Source: Pseudomonadota bacterium (GTDB lineage Bacteria; Desulfobacterota; Desulfovibrionia; Desulfovibrionales; Desulfovibrionaceae). From it: a DNA stretch of 64,000 nt. Below are positions 17,617-25,590 of the stretch, in pieces (positions within the stretch are counted from its first letter, which is position 1; each line of letters opens with the position of its first letter). Below the pieces are notes generated by a model that had not been told where the DNA came from, did not search any database, and saw only the letters and a list, made by a program, of their open reading frames with translations. Where the stretch lies: the NCBI GenBank assembly GCA_023419375.1, contig JAEZYD010000047.1:1-64000 (forward strand). The letters are read 5' to 3'. Position numbers and translations under genes: made by a program.

Positions 17617-18847
17617 CCTTGAATTTACCGAGCGTGGGGTTGTGGCCCCAACAACGGACACGGTGCTGCAAGACGTGACAAACGCCTGGCAGGCGGCATT
17701 TGACAATACCCTCAATACTGATGCCGCTACGCCCCAGGGACAGTTGATCACCACACAGGCCGCCATCGTGCAGGATAAAAACGCCCAGTTGCTGCACCTG
17801 GCCAACCAGTTTGACCCTGCGCAGGCTGACGGAATTTTTCAGGACGCTCTTGCGGCCATCTACTTTATTACTCGCCACCCGGCCCGGGCAACGGTTGTGC
17901 AATGTCTTTGCACGGGGTTGGAGGGCACCGTCATAAACGGCAGTGATGCCAGTGACAATCCCGACCAGGTCAAGGACGTGAATGGCAATCTGTTTGCCTG
18001 CCAGACATCTGGCACCATCCCCGCAGCAGGCTCCATTACCCTGCCTTTTGCGGCGCTGGAAGCTGGCCCTCTGGCTGTTGAAGCTCACAGCGTTACTCGC
18101 ATTGTACAGGCAAAACCCGGCTGGGATTCGGTTGATAACCCCGAACCGGGCATTGTTGGCCGGGAGACGGAGCAGCGCCGGGAATTTGAACTTCGCAGAC
18201 AATCCAGCGTGGCGCTGAATTCTCGTTCCATGCTGGCCAGCGTTTACGGTGCAGTGGCCAACCTTGAAGGCGTTATTGACGCTCTGGCCCTGCAAAACCG
18301 TGGCGACACCCCGAAAACCGAGGGCGGCGTCACCCTTGCCCCGCACAGCGTCTACATTGCTGTGCTGGGCGGCGAAGATGCCGCCATTGCCGAGGCCATG
18401 TATAACCATGTGTCCGGCGGCTGTGATTATAACGGCAATACGGCTGTTCAGTACACTGACGCGGCCAGTGGAGCAAAAGAAACGGTACGCTTTCAGCGCA
18501 CGACTGAACTCGCCTTCCGGGTGAAGGTCACGCTGCGCCATTCCGACAGCTTGCCCGCCGATGTGGAAACCAAGATCCGTGACAACGTGCTGGCCGACTT
18601 TTATGGGCAGCAGTACCCCAATTCAGACGGCACGGCCCACCAGTCCGAGGTTACGCGCATCAGGATCGGCGCAGGTGTGTATGCGTCCCGCTTCATTTGT
18701 CCGGTCATCAGCGCTGGCGCGGTAAATCTCATAGGGGTTGAAATCGCCGCTGGTGAAGGCGCTTTTGGCAATTTCGTGCAAATCCTCAACAATCAGCATC
18801 CAAGCCTGGTGCGGGATGCCATCGAAATCATTGTGGAGGGTGCATGA
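17603..18847 (+). CDS. Baseplate J-like wedge protein (Mu gp47-like)
   Basis: A 414-residue protein of the baseplate J family: an N-terminal LQDVTNAWQAAFDNTLNTDA, a central beta domain, then ETEQRREFELRRQSSVALNS and SMLASVYGAVANLEGVIDAL, with a C-terminal swivel domain. It forms the baseplate wedges that open during contraction. ATG 17603 is preferred because GGGGAGAG lies upstream. Confidence 0.88.
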   Translation: MSQSSLEFTERGVVAPTTDTVLQDVTNAWQAAFDNTLNTDAATPQGQLITTQAAIVQDKNAQLLHLANQFDPAQADGIFQDALAAIYFITRHPARATVVQCLCTGLEGTVINGSDASDNPDQVKDVNGNLFACQTSGTIPAAGSITLPFAALEAGPLAVEAHSVTRIVQAKPGWDSVDNPEPGIVGRETEQRREFELRRQSSVALNSRSMLASVYGAVANLEGVIDALALQNRGDTPKTEGGVTLAPHSVYIAVLGGEDAAIAEAMYNHVSGGCDYNGNTAVQYTDAASGAKETVRFQRTTELAFRVKVTLRHSDSLPADVETKIRDNVLADFYGQQYPNSDGTAHQSEVTRIRIGAGVYASRFICPVISAGAVNLIGVEIAAGEGAFGNFVQILNNQHPSLVRDAIEIIVEGA

Positions 18848-19500
18848 TAAACTGGCGCGAAACCATCCTCTCGCAATTCGATAACAGCCCGCGCCTGTTG
18901 GCTCTGCTGACAGCGTACAACGCACAGGTAGATCCATCAGTGGATATCGCCGCACTGTACGAGCAGGTGTTTGACCCCCGCACGGCCACGGGATGGGGGC
19001 TGGATGTGTGGGGCCGCATTGTCGGCATTGGCCGCGTCATACAGCTTGACGCCTCGGGTGCTGTCTTCGGGTTTGACCGTAGCGCGCTGCGCCCCTTTGG
19101 TCAGGGCACGTTTTACCGCCGAGCCGTCAATTCTAATTTCCGTCTGGCCGATGAAGCGTATCGGTTGCTCATATTTTTCAAGGCCGCAGTAAATATTACT
19201 GACGGCTCATTGCGCGATCTTAACCGCCTTCTGGCGTGGTTTTTTGAATCGCGCGGCCCGGCGATGGTGCTGCATGTCGGCACCATGAAACTGCGTTTCT
19301 ATTTTGACTTCACACTCAAGCCTTTTGAGCGCGCCTTGCTTTCTCGAGACGATGTGGCCCCAAAGCCCGCAGGCGTTGGATGGGAAATCTACGATGTGCC
19401 CAGAGCAAAAACCTTTGGTTTCGCTCGCAGCGGCTTAAAGCCGTTCGGGCATGGAACCTTTGCCAGAAGGAGGCCTTATGGCAATACCGCAAATTCCTGA
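18844..19500 (+). CDS. DUF2612 baseplate-to-fibre connector (Mu gp48-like)
   Basis: A 218-residue protein with the DUF2612 core: YNAQVDPSVDIAALYEQVFD, TATGWGLDVWGRIVGIGRVI and DEAYRLLIFFKAAVNITDGS. The family links the wedge to the tail fibre. A repeated FGFDRS/FGFARS...PFGxGTF motif occurs near residues 77-95 and again at the C-terminus (PFGHGTFARRRP), an internal duplication. It overlaps J and the fibre gene. Confidence 0.82.
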   Translation: MINWRETILSQFDNSPRLLALLTAYNAQVDPSVDIAALYEQVFDPRTATGWGLDVWGRIVGIGRVIQLDASGAVFGFDRSALRPFGQGTFYRRAVNSNFRLADEAYRLLIFFKAAVNITDGSLRDLNRLLAWFFESRGPAMVLHVGTMKLRFYFDFTLKPFERALLSRDDVAPKPAGVGWEIYDVPRAKTFGFARSGLKPFGHGTFARRRPYGNTANS

Positions 19501-20596
19501 TCTGCTGCGGGCCGTGCTGGCCCATAGTGCAGATGTTGAGGCAATCCCCGACACGACACCCACTGGCCAGGGCGTTTTCAGCTACCGTGACGGTTGGCCC
19601 GTTATTACCGAGGTCGAACTTGAGGCCGGTGGCATTGCTCCTGACCGTAAGTTCTTCAACGAGATTTATCGCCTTCTGTCTGGCCATACGTTCTTCAGCC
19701 AGTCTGGCAATGTGTATCCGTGGGTAGGCGCGACCGAGTCTTTCCCCGGCCTGAACTATCTGCGCGGCGCCCACGTGCTCGGCTCTGACTATCAGGAGTA
19801 TGTAGCCAAGAAGCCCTCCGGTCCGGAAATCCCGGCAGAAGGTGGCGGCTTTGTCGGCCCCGTGAACCCCGTTGGGGATGAAACCGGAGTTTGGATGCCG
19901 GTATTCAACATCTCGACCGTGGAAAAAAACGGCATCAATCGGCCTGATGGCGTGACCATCAAAGTTGATGAAACGGGCAAACTTACGGCCGCAGTGTCAA
20001 AGTATGAGATTGGCGAGTTTTACTATTTCCGCCATCCCACGCTCAAAACCGGATTCCAGCCTGCACAGGGCGGCGTTATCGCCAACGCGGCAACCGTCTT
20101 TCCTGAAATATGGGCCTACCTGCAAACCACCGAAGGACAGAAGCTCTGCAAGACAGAAGCCGAGTGGCAGGCCATGTCCACGGCCATATGGCATACCAAT
20201 GCTGACGGCTCAACTGTGGGGTGGAATGGTATCGGTGGTGTGCCGTACTACGCGCCTAACCTTGGGGCAGGCTCTCTCCGCATGCCCGATGTCCGAGGGA
20301 TGTACCCTGAAGCGGCGGGCTTTGACTCTCTCGGCGTGGGAGCCGTTCACGGGGACATGATGCGCAATATTTACGGTCGCGTTGATGATGTCGCGTTTGG
20401 AAATAACAACATTTGGTTTGCAGATAACGCATTCGGAATTGTTTACAGCAGTGACGGTAGCACAAGCGGCAGTGCATGGGGCGTACACCGTCAAATCAAC
20501 TTTGCTGCAGATCGCATAGTCCCAGTCGGCAAAGCCAACAAACCCCGTGGATGGGGTGCTCTCGCGTGTTGTTACCTCGGCACTCCGGCATCATGA
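19478..20596 (+). CDS. Tail fibre/collar protein with an invertible C-terminus
   Basis: A 372-residue fibre. ATG 19478 has AAGGAGG upstream and overlaps the previous gene. Residues 1-284 form the constant part, ending in the collar-like block RMPDVRGMYPEAAG. From about residue 285 (GVGAVHGDM) the coding sequence enters a 37-bp inverted repeat, and the last ~88 residues lie inside an invertible segment. It ends NKPRGWGALACCYLGTPAS. Its stop overlaps, in the palindrome TCATGA, the stop of an opposite-strand coding end with the same start and end motifs. Confidence 0.88.
   Translation: MAIPQIPDLLRAVLAHSADVEAIPDTTPTGQGVFSYRDGWPVITEVELEAGGIAPDRKFFNEIYRLLSGHTFFSQSGNVYPWVGATESFPGLNYLRGAHVLGSDYQEYVAKKPSGPEIPAEGGGFVGPVNPVGDETGVWMPVFNISTVEKNGINRPDGVTIKVDETGKLTAAVSKYEIGEFYYFRHPTLKTGFQPAQGGVIANAATVFPEIWAYLQTTEGQKLCKTEAEWQAMSTAIWHTNADGSTVGWNGIGGVPYYAPNLGAGSLRMPDVRGMYPEAAGFDSLGVGAVHGDMMRNIYGRVDDVAFGNNNIWFADNAFGIVYSSDGSTSGSAWGVHRQINFAADRIVPVGKANKPRGWGALACCYLGTPAS
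20332..20368 (+). repeat. Left inverted repeat of the fibre inversion cassette
   Basis: This 37-bp repeat begins CGGCGTGGGAGCCGTTCACG and ends TGCGCAAT. It matches the reverse complement of 20813-20849 at 36 of 37 positions; the single difference is at 20360. It encodes GVGAVHGDM in the fibre frame, so recombination between the repeats keeps the frame. A short internal dyad, CGTG-9 bases-CACG, could be recombinase half-sites. Confidence 0.9.
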
Positions 20597-20849
20597 TGCA
20601 GGCTGTCCCAGATATGCGCAGGCCAATGCGCCCCAGGCTCGTGGTTTGTTGGCGGCACCGGTAGGCACAACGCGGCTAGGATTAAATCCTGTATTTATTG
20701 TGTCTTTTGTCGATGTTGAGCCTCCGAAATGCAGCCATGAAAACATAGTATTTATAGCCATGAATGGCCCGGACAATCCGACATCTGATGTTGTCCCCAG
20801 TGTGCCAACAAAATTGCGCACCATGTCCCCGTGAACGGCTCCCACGCCG
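20591..20849 (-). other. Silent alternative C-terminal cassette of the tail fibre
   Basis: On the minus strand an open frame reads from the right repeat (GVGAVHGDMVRNFVGTLGTT) to NKPRAWGALACAYLGQPAS and a TGA at 20591-20593. First and last ~15-20 residues are near copies of the expressed fibre end, while the middle (~50 residues) is unrelated. It has no start of its own in a sensible context (the frame runs upstream to 20878 only by chance). Inversion would place it in frame with the constant part. Confidence 0.9.
20813..20849 (-). repeat. Right inverted repeat of the fibre inversion cassette
   Basis: Reverse-complement partner of 20332-20368. The segment between the outer repeat ends is 518 bp, and its centre falls within three bases of the overlapping stop codons, so both orientations give near-equal C-termini. 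Confidence 0.9.
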
Positions 20850-20877
20850 GGAGCCGACAAAATATAAGGAATTCCCA

Positions 20878-21102
20878 ATGAGTAGCCATTGGTTTGAGAC
20901 TCGAGGGTGCCCGGAGTGTAAGCATGTGTGGCATCAGCATTGTTTTTCTGATGACCTTATTTTTCTAAGGCAAGTACAGCCCTATGTGGTGAACGAAGAA
21001 CTGGTTTGTCCAAAATGTAAGCATGAGTTCCTTTACCCTGTGGTGCATCATTTTGCTCGAGCAGGGCATGGGATCGATTTAAAGGAGCCCCAAAATGGCT
21101 AA
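20878..21102 (+). CDS. Small zinc-ribbon protein (Com-like?)
   Basis: A 74-residue protein with CPECKH at residues 10-15 and CPKCKH at 44-49, two CxxC knuckles that should bind one zinc. AAGGA nine bases before ATG 20878 supports the start. Mu carries a small zinc-finger regulator, Com, just beyond its inversion segment and gin; position and size here are similar, but cysteine spacing is wider and identity is not established. It overlaps the next gene by eight bases. Confidence 0.6.
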   Translation: MSSHWFETRGCPECKHVWHQHCFSDDLIFLRQVQPYVVNEELVCPKCKHEFLYPVVHHFARAGHGIDLKEPQNG

Positions 21103-21619
21103 AGCCTACCAATATACTGCTGACGGTTATTTCGCCGGAGAAGTCGAAGATTATGGCCTGCTGCCCAATAACGCCACAAGCATTGCGCCTACGTTTAAAA
21201 AGGGCTTTGTTCCATGCTGGGACGGAGGGAAATGGGGACAGGTCGAAGACCACAAGGGCAAGGAAGGCTATGTTGACGGCAATCCGTATACTATAAAAGA
21301 TTATGGCCCTCTTCCCAAAGGTTGGAGCGATACGCCGCCACCACCTTCGCTGGCAGATGCTCAAACAGCAAAGCGTATGGAGATTAATTCCGGGTTTGAT
21401 GCGGCCCTTGCCGCAAGCCTGACAATGCCCAGTATCAACACTCCTCCGAGTGCAGTTGAGGTCGCAGTGGGTGCCGCAGCACTTGCCGCCGTTGATGCTG
21501 ATGGCCCGGCCTACATTATGGAGACCCATTCGGCCAGACGCGCATCATTGATGGCCGCTGTGGATGCGGCAACCACGGCTGATGCTGTGCAGGCAATCAC
21601 CGTAAGCTATGCCGTGTAG
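21095..21619 (+). CDS. Tail-fibre assembly-like protein
   Basis: A 174-residue protein. The N-terminal half has short aromatic repeats (YQYTADGYFAGEVEDYGLLP; YTIKDYGPLPKGWSDTPPPP) as in tail-fibre assembly chaperones. The C-terminal half is Ala-rich and helical, resembling DUF4376-type domains (RMEINSGFDAALAASLTMP). It probably helps fold or attach the fibre. Ribosome site GGAG lies upstream. Confidence 0.6.
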   Translation: MAKAYQYTADGYFAGEVEDYGLLPNNATSIAPTFKKGFVPCWDGGKWGQVEDHKGKEGYVDGNPYTIKDYGPLPKGWSDTPPPPSLADAQTAKRMEINSGFDAALAASLTMPSINTPPSAVEVAVGAAALAAVDADGPAYIMETHSARRASLMAAVDAATTADAVQAITVSYAV

Positions 21620-22424
21620 CAACACTATGGGCATCATCAACCAGATCACCGGCGGCGTGTGCAATGGTCCAGCAAAACCGGGGGAGGATGGCCTTACTGT
21701 TTATGGCCATAACCAACCTACAGTAGTGAGCCAACGGGTTTTTGATTTCAGGGGTTGCCGCCCGGCTGATCAGGATGAGGTTTTGAGCGGTGTTGATGGT
21801 GCTGAGGTTCATCTGTCGGGGGTTGTGATTCTGGGCGGGATCAAAGCAATATTAGCTGGTAACGGCGACTACCCCGGCAGTGATGTACACTATGCACGCT
21901 GGCTGCTGGAGGATTGCGTTATCATTGGCGCAGGTCGCCGCTGCCCTGAAGCCCAGGACGGTACCACGGTCATTATGCGCCGCTGCTGGGTACATGATTT
22001 TGGTCAAACGTTTAACGTGCGAGCTTTTGGTGGTTGGGCACACCGTGGCGCACGGATCATAGCGGAAGACAGTCTTTTTACGCAGGGCGAGATCTGGCCC
22101 TGGGGCCTTGATATTCTCACGGCCATCAAAGACCTGGGCAACCACATCGGTCAGGCGGTCAACGATCACGGTCTGTCGGCGCTACTGCATCCGCGCACAT
22201 ATCTACCTGGCCCGTGCCGTGGATTGACTGCGGATACAGGCGGCCTGGTGCTGGCAACGCGCTGTTTTCGCAATCGGCGCTGGATCAAAATTGACGGTTG
22301 CAACAACTATATAGATAGGGCTGCCGCCCGCAAGATAGTTGCGCAGCTTGAGGCCGTATGCCCGGATATGACCGGAAAGCTCGCCCATCCGCTGACAGGC
22401 TTTTTTGACATTGCCACGGTCTGA
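21609..22424 (+). CDS. Beta-helix (pectate-lyase-like) phage protein
   Basis: A 271-residue protein (265 if ATG 21627 is used; neither start has a strong ribosome site). The segment VHLSGVVILGGIKAILAGNG, then RWLLEDCVIIGAGRRCPEA, TTVIMRRCWVHDFGQTFNVR and ARIIAEDSLFTQ has the rung periodicity and VHDF/IRGG-like turns of pectate-lyase beta helices. Residues 155-265 form a separate helical end. It may be a virion polysaccharide-binding or depolymerising protein, or a cargo gene. No catalytic residues can be assigned. Confidence 0.5.
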   Translation: MPCSNTMGIINQITGGVCNGPAKPGEDGLTVYGHNQPTVVSQRVFDFRGCRPADQDEVLSGVDGAEVHLSGVVILGGIKAILAGNGDYPGSDVHYARWLLEDCVIIGAGRRCPEAQDGTTVIMRRCWVHDFGQTFNVRAFGGWAHRGARIIAEDSLFTQGEIWPWGLDILTAIKDLGNHIGQAVNDHGLSALLHPRTYLPGPCRGLTADTGGLVLATRCFRNRRWIKIDGCNNYIDRAAARKIVAQLEAVCPDMTGKLAHPLTGFFDIATV

Positions 22425-22484
22425 CAGGAGATATTCGTTTGGCGATTGGTGACTTGCCGATAAGTCCCAGCACAAGGAGGACTT

Positions 22485-23402
22485 ATGGCATCTATAGTTA
22501 CATTTGCTGCCGTTGCACACGAGTGGTGGAAGCGGTACATGGTTCAGGGGTCGGTTCATTATGCCGAGGAGTCTTGGAGACGCCTGGAGCGCGAGGTCAT
22601 GCCGTGGATCGGTGATAAGCCCATAGCAAAAATTTCCTCCCCAGCCATCCTCGCTATTTTGCGGCGTATTGAACAGCGGGGCACCCTTGTTGTGGCCCGT
22701 AAGGTCAAGTCTCATATATCACAGATCATGCGATACGGCATCGCCTGTGGCTTTGTGAACCGTGACCCATCGCGTGATCTGGGGTGGGCCTTGACTCCTC
22801 ATAAGTGCAAGCCTAGAGCGGCCATTATCGAGCCGCGTCAAATTGGTCAACTCATGGCCAGTATAGAACATTACCGCACCCCACAGCGCCGCTGTTCTCT
22901 AAAATTGGCGGCTTTGTTGTTCGTTCGGCCCGGCGAACTGTCTTCTGCTGCATGGAACGAAATCGAATGGGATACGGCGGCATGGCGCATTCCGGCAGAA
23001 AAAATGAAGATGAAGCGCCCACACAACGTGCCTCTCTCACGCCAGGCGTTGGACGTTCTACGGGAGTTGCACCCAGTGACAGGGCAAACTCCGTGGCTGT
23101 TCCCATCGCGGTGGGATAAAACTCGGCATGAAACTGGGCATGTCATCAACTTGGCGTTGCGCCGGATGGGATATGGCCCAGACATCATGACAGCCCACGG
23201 TTTCCGCGCGATGGCGGCGACAACGCTGTCTGAAATGGGTTGGGCTAGTGAGGTGATAGAGCGTCAGCTTGCCCATGTTGATAAAAACCAAGTGCGCGCA
23301 GCATACCAGCGATCAGAGTTATTGGCAGAACGGCGTAAAATGCTTCAGGCTTGGGCTGACTACTTGGACATGCGTTGTGCATGGGCAATCCTGGGTAAGT
23401 AG
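22485..23402 (+). CDS. Tyrosine recombinase lacking the arm-binding domain; candidate fibre invertase
   Basis: A 305-residue P4-type tyrosine recombinase. The core-binding domain spans about 5-105 and the catalytic domain about 115-290. Visible catalytic residues are Arg148 (VRPGEL), His238-x-x-Arg241 (AHGFRA), His264 (QLAHVD) and Tyr274 (AAYQRS). The ~90-residue N-terminal DUF4102 arm domain of P4 integrases is absent and the start has a perfect AAGGAGG, so it is not a simple truncation. Transposable phages need no integrase, and it lies 1.6 kb from the inversion cassette, which suggests an Rci-like invertase. Confidence 0.85.
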   Translation: MASIVTFAAVAHEWWKRYMVQGSVHYAEESWRRLEREVMPWIGDKPIAKISSPAILAILRRIEQRGTLVVARKVKSHISQIMRYGIACGFVNRDPSRDLGWALTPHKCKPRAAIIEPRQIGQLMASIEHYRTPQRRCSLKLAALLFVRPGELSSAAWNEIEWDTAAWRIPAEKMKMKRPHNVPLSRQALDVLRELHPVTGQTPWLFPSRWDKTRHETGHVINLALRRMGYGPDIMTAHGFRAMAATTLSEMGWASEVIERQLAHVDKNQVRAAYQRSELLAERRKMLQAWADYLDMRCAWAILGK

Positions 23403-23425
23403 CTCTTCAGCAGTTACTGCGCAAA

Positions 23426-23452
23426 AAAAGGCGGTGCCTCGGCCCGCCTTTT
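23426..23452 (+). terminator. Terminator after the recombinase gene
   Basis: AAAAGGCGG (23426-23434) pairs with CCGCCTTTT (23444-23452), nine bases after an A-rich lead, and ends in a T run. It closes the late transcript 24 bases after the recombinase stop and works in either direction. Confidence 0.8.
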
Positions 23453-23533
23453 GTAATTGCATTGCTTCATGTGTAATGTCGTGCAGTGCTAGTTATAACC
23501 TCCCGTGGGCGCGATTTTTCGCGCCGCGCATCA
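23453..23533 (+). mobile_element. Putative right terminus of the Mu-like prophage
   Basis: Read on the minus strand, the segment ending at 23533 starts TGATGCGCGGCGCGAAAAAT, which resembles the Mu right end as I recall it (TGAAGCGGCGCACGAAAAAC). Transposable phages end in TG...CA, and the host chemoreceptor frame loses recognisable homology exactly here. The end could also be at 23536. The target duplication cannot be defined because the left end lies outside the window. Confidence 0.5.
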
Positions 23534-24075
23534 TCAAGCATATTTTCCTTGCTGCTCCGGGTCGTCAGGCTGACCAGCTCTGCGTAGAGAGGGGCGAGCT
23601 TACCAAACTGGGGACCGTATTCTGCGGAGAACAGAGCTGTCGCCTCGTCAAATTTTCCTTCAGCAACCAGTTTTGTTGAATTTCTCCTTACAATCCCCAT
23701 GGCGGCGGAGATGTCATCTATCTGCCGGATCAGCTTTTTTGCCTGCACCGCTATGTCGCCATCAAACAGTGCTGTATACTCAATATATTTTTTTTGATCG
23801 TTTGCAATTTTTTGCAGAGACTCCTTGATCATTGCGTCATACCGCTCTGCTGCGGATACTTCGCGGGCAAGAAGCATAGTTGTCAGATTTGCTCTCACTG
23901 TCCAAAAATTTAAATGCATATTGCCAACGGCTATAACAGCAGGAATATACGCCTTATCAACGTCATCAATGCTTTCATTCAATTTTGAGGTACTGATCAT
24001 TGATGATGTTGAAATAGCTAAAATCACGACAATCATGCCTGCAAACGACAAGATAAGTTTTGTGGACAATCGCAT
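23467..24075 (-). pseudogene. Methyl-accepting chemotaxis protein, sensor half only (split by prophage)
   Basis: The minus-strand frame from ATG 24075 gives TM1 (LILSFAGMIVVILAISTSSM) and a periplasmic four-helix-bundle sensor typical of 4HB_MCP receptors (about residues 40-180). It then runs DDARREKSRPREVITSTARH to a stop at 23467. TM2, HAMP and the cytoplasmic signalling domain are missing. The last ~22 codons appear to be prophage end sequence, so insertion probably cut a full-length receptor; the rest should lie beyond the left prophage end. Confidence 0.75.
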
Positions 24076-24567
24076 ATTTTGATCCCCGCATCCTGTGCAC
24101 GTTATTTTTACTGCCCAAAGGGGCATGACCTCACGTCAAAATCTCCAGTCTGCCATTTTTATTGATGATAATGCTGCATATACATAGACAATAAATGTAT
24201 TTCAGCGATACCGCACCCAAACAGTATATAATTTGCATGCAGATTCTGCTTACGTCACACCTCTTTATAATGCGCCGTTTGTCACCTGTTTCTACTTTAG
24301 TGCAATAGATGACCAATACTGATAAGTAAAATATTATTTTTGCATGCTGCATGCACACCGCAAATATTTAAGTTTAACATTGATTCACAGCTCATACTGA
24401 CATATACTGATATGCAAAAATAACTATATGCTATAAAATACAATGTGAACAAATTCCTAATACAAAAAAATAAAGGAGAAAACACTCTACATTCTAATTT
24501 GATGCTTATTTATTGATAGCCAGGCTCTCAACTACCAAGACAAACGATTGATGCACCAGGTACGACC
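24076..24567. other. AT-rich intergenic region
   Basis: These 492 bases have no convincing gene and are much AT-richer than most of the window. They contain the odd palindrome TGCATGCTGCATGCA (24341-24355) and repeated ATACTGA units near 24316 and 24395-24410, both possible regulator sites between the chemoreceptor and LysR genes. Confidence 0.5.
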
Positions 24568-25464
24568 ATGGAAATCAGACATCTTAAAACATTAATGATG
24601 GTTGCATCTGCGCGGAGCATTTCAAAAGCATCACACATGCTACACCTGTCTCAGCCATCTGTGACAAGAATAGTGCAAGAAATAGAAACCATTGTTGGAT
24701 CTCCACTCTTTTCAAGAACAAAAGATGGCATGATTCTTACAAATGACGGCAAAAAGTTTTACAAGCTGGCTACAAAAATTATTTCATCGATTCATGAAAC
24801 AATATCTGAACTAAAAAACTCGCATAAAAAATGCATAGTTAACATCGGCTTTTGCCCCAGCATTATGATTTTTGATCTCATTGAACAGTTGCGCTATGCC
24901 AATTTTAAAATGGATTGCATCAGATTTCATGAATTCAATGCTAAAAGACAGCTTATAGCGCTAAAGAACAATGATATTGATATTTCAATCACGCGGGGCG
25001 CAGACACAGCCAGCAGTGAAGGCCTTGAGCAGATAATACTGCACAAGGCTGAACTCTTTGCGGTCATTCCGGCCGCGCACCGGCTTTCGGGAAAAAAGAT
25101 GCTCAACCTGGACGATCTGAGGGACGATCAGTTTGTGGTTTTGTCTGAAAAATTTTTTCCATTTTACAACAAAACAGTGACTGCCATGTGCAAAAATGCC
25201 GGATTCACTCCCCGCCTGGAGTTCTGTGCCAATGGATACGTTGCCGCACTGGCAACCATTGCAGCAGGATCATGCGTGGGAATTTTTCCACGCGGCATCG
25301 TCAATTCAATCATACCAGGATACGTATATATCCCCATACGTTCTGTAGACAACTTCATTGATATATCCTGCTATCTGCGTAAAGGGGAAGACAGAAAAGA
25401 AGTTGTTGACATTATATCGATAATTCGCAATCAATTTTGCAACTTCGGACTCTCAGATATATAG
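24568..25464 (+). CDS. LysR-family transcriptional regulator (AT-rich, isolated)
   Basis: A 298-residue LysR protein. The winged helix-turn-helix is at residues 1-60 (LKTLMMVASARSISKASHML, then LSQPSVTRIVQEIE). The periplasmic-binding-like effector domain spans about 90-290. Codon use is strongly A/T-biased in the first half compared with all neighbours, suggesting acquisition. No divergent target gene is present apart from the cut chemoreceptor, so the regulon is unknown. Confidence 0.88.
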   Translation: MEIRHLKTLMMVASARSISKASHMLHLSQPSVTRIVQEIETIVGSPLFSRTKDGMILTNDGKKFYKLATKIISSIHETISELKNSHKKCIVNIGFCPSIMIFDLIEQLRYANFKMDCIRFHEFNAKRQLIALKNNDIDISITRGADTASSEGLEQIILHKAELFAVIPAAHRLSGKKMLNLDDLRDDQFVVLSEKFFPFYNKTVTAMCKNAGFTPRLEFCANGYVAALATIAAGSCVGIFPRGIVNSIIPGYVYIPIRSVDNFIDISCYLRKGEDRKEVVDIISIIRNQFCNFGLSDI

Positions 25465-25590
25465 TGAAATTACTATTTTTATATTTCTGAATCATCCATG
25501 CCAGAAGGGCTGTATGAAGGATGCCGCCAGGCTTGTTCTCCTTCACGCCCATACATTTCTGGCAATCTCACCAATTTCCGCTCAGGAGCA

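Noticed and set aside
20332..20368. Gin/Hin-type gix or hix crossover site
   Set aside because: The repeat lacks the AAACC/GGTTT core arms of those 26-bp sites, and no serine recombinase is in the window.
20332..20849. Diversity-generating retroelement as an explanation for fibre variation
   Set aside because: No reverse transcriptase, template repeat or adenine-directed mismatches; the data fit site-specific inversion.
24131..24358. A 75-codon minus-strand ORF in the AT-rich gap
   Set aside because: Cys/Ile-rich random translation of AT-rich DNA, no ribosome site.
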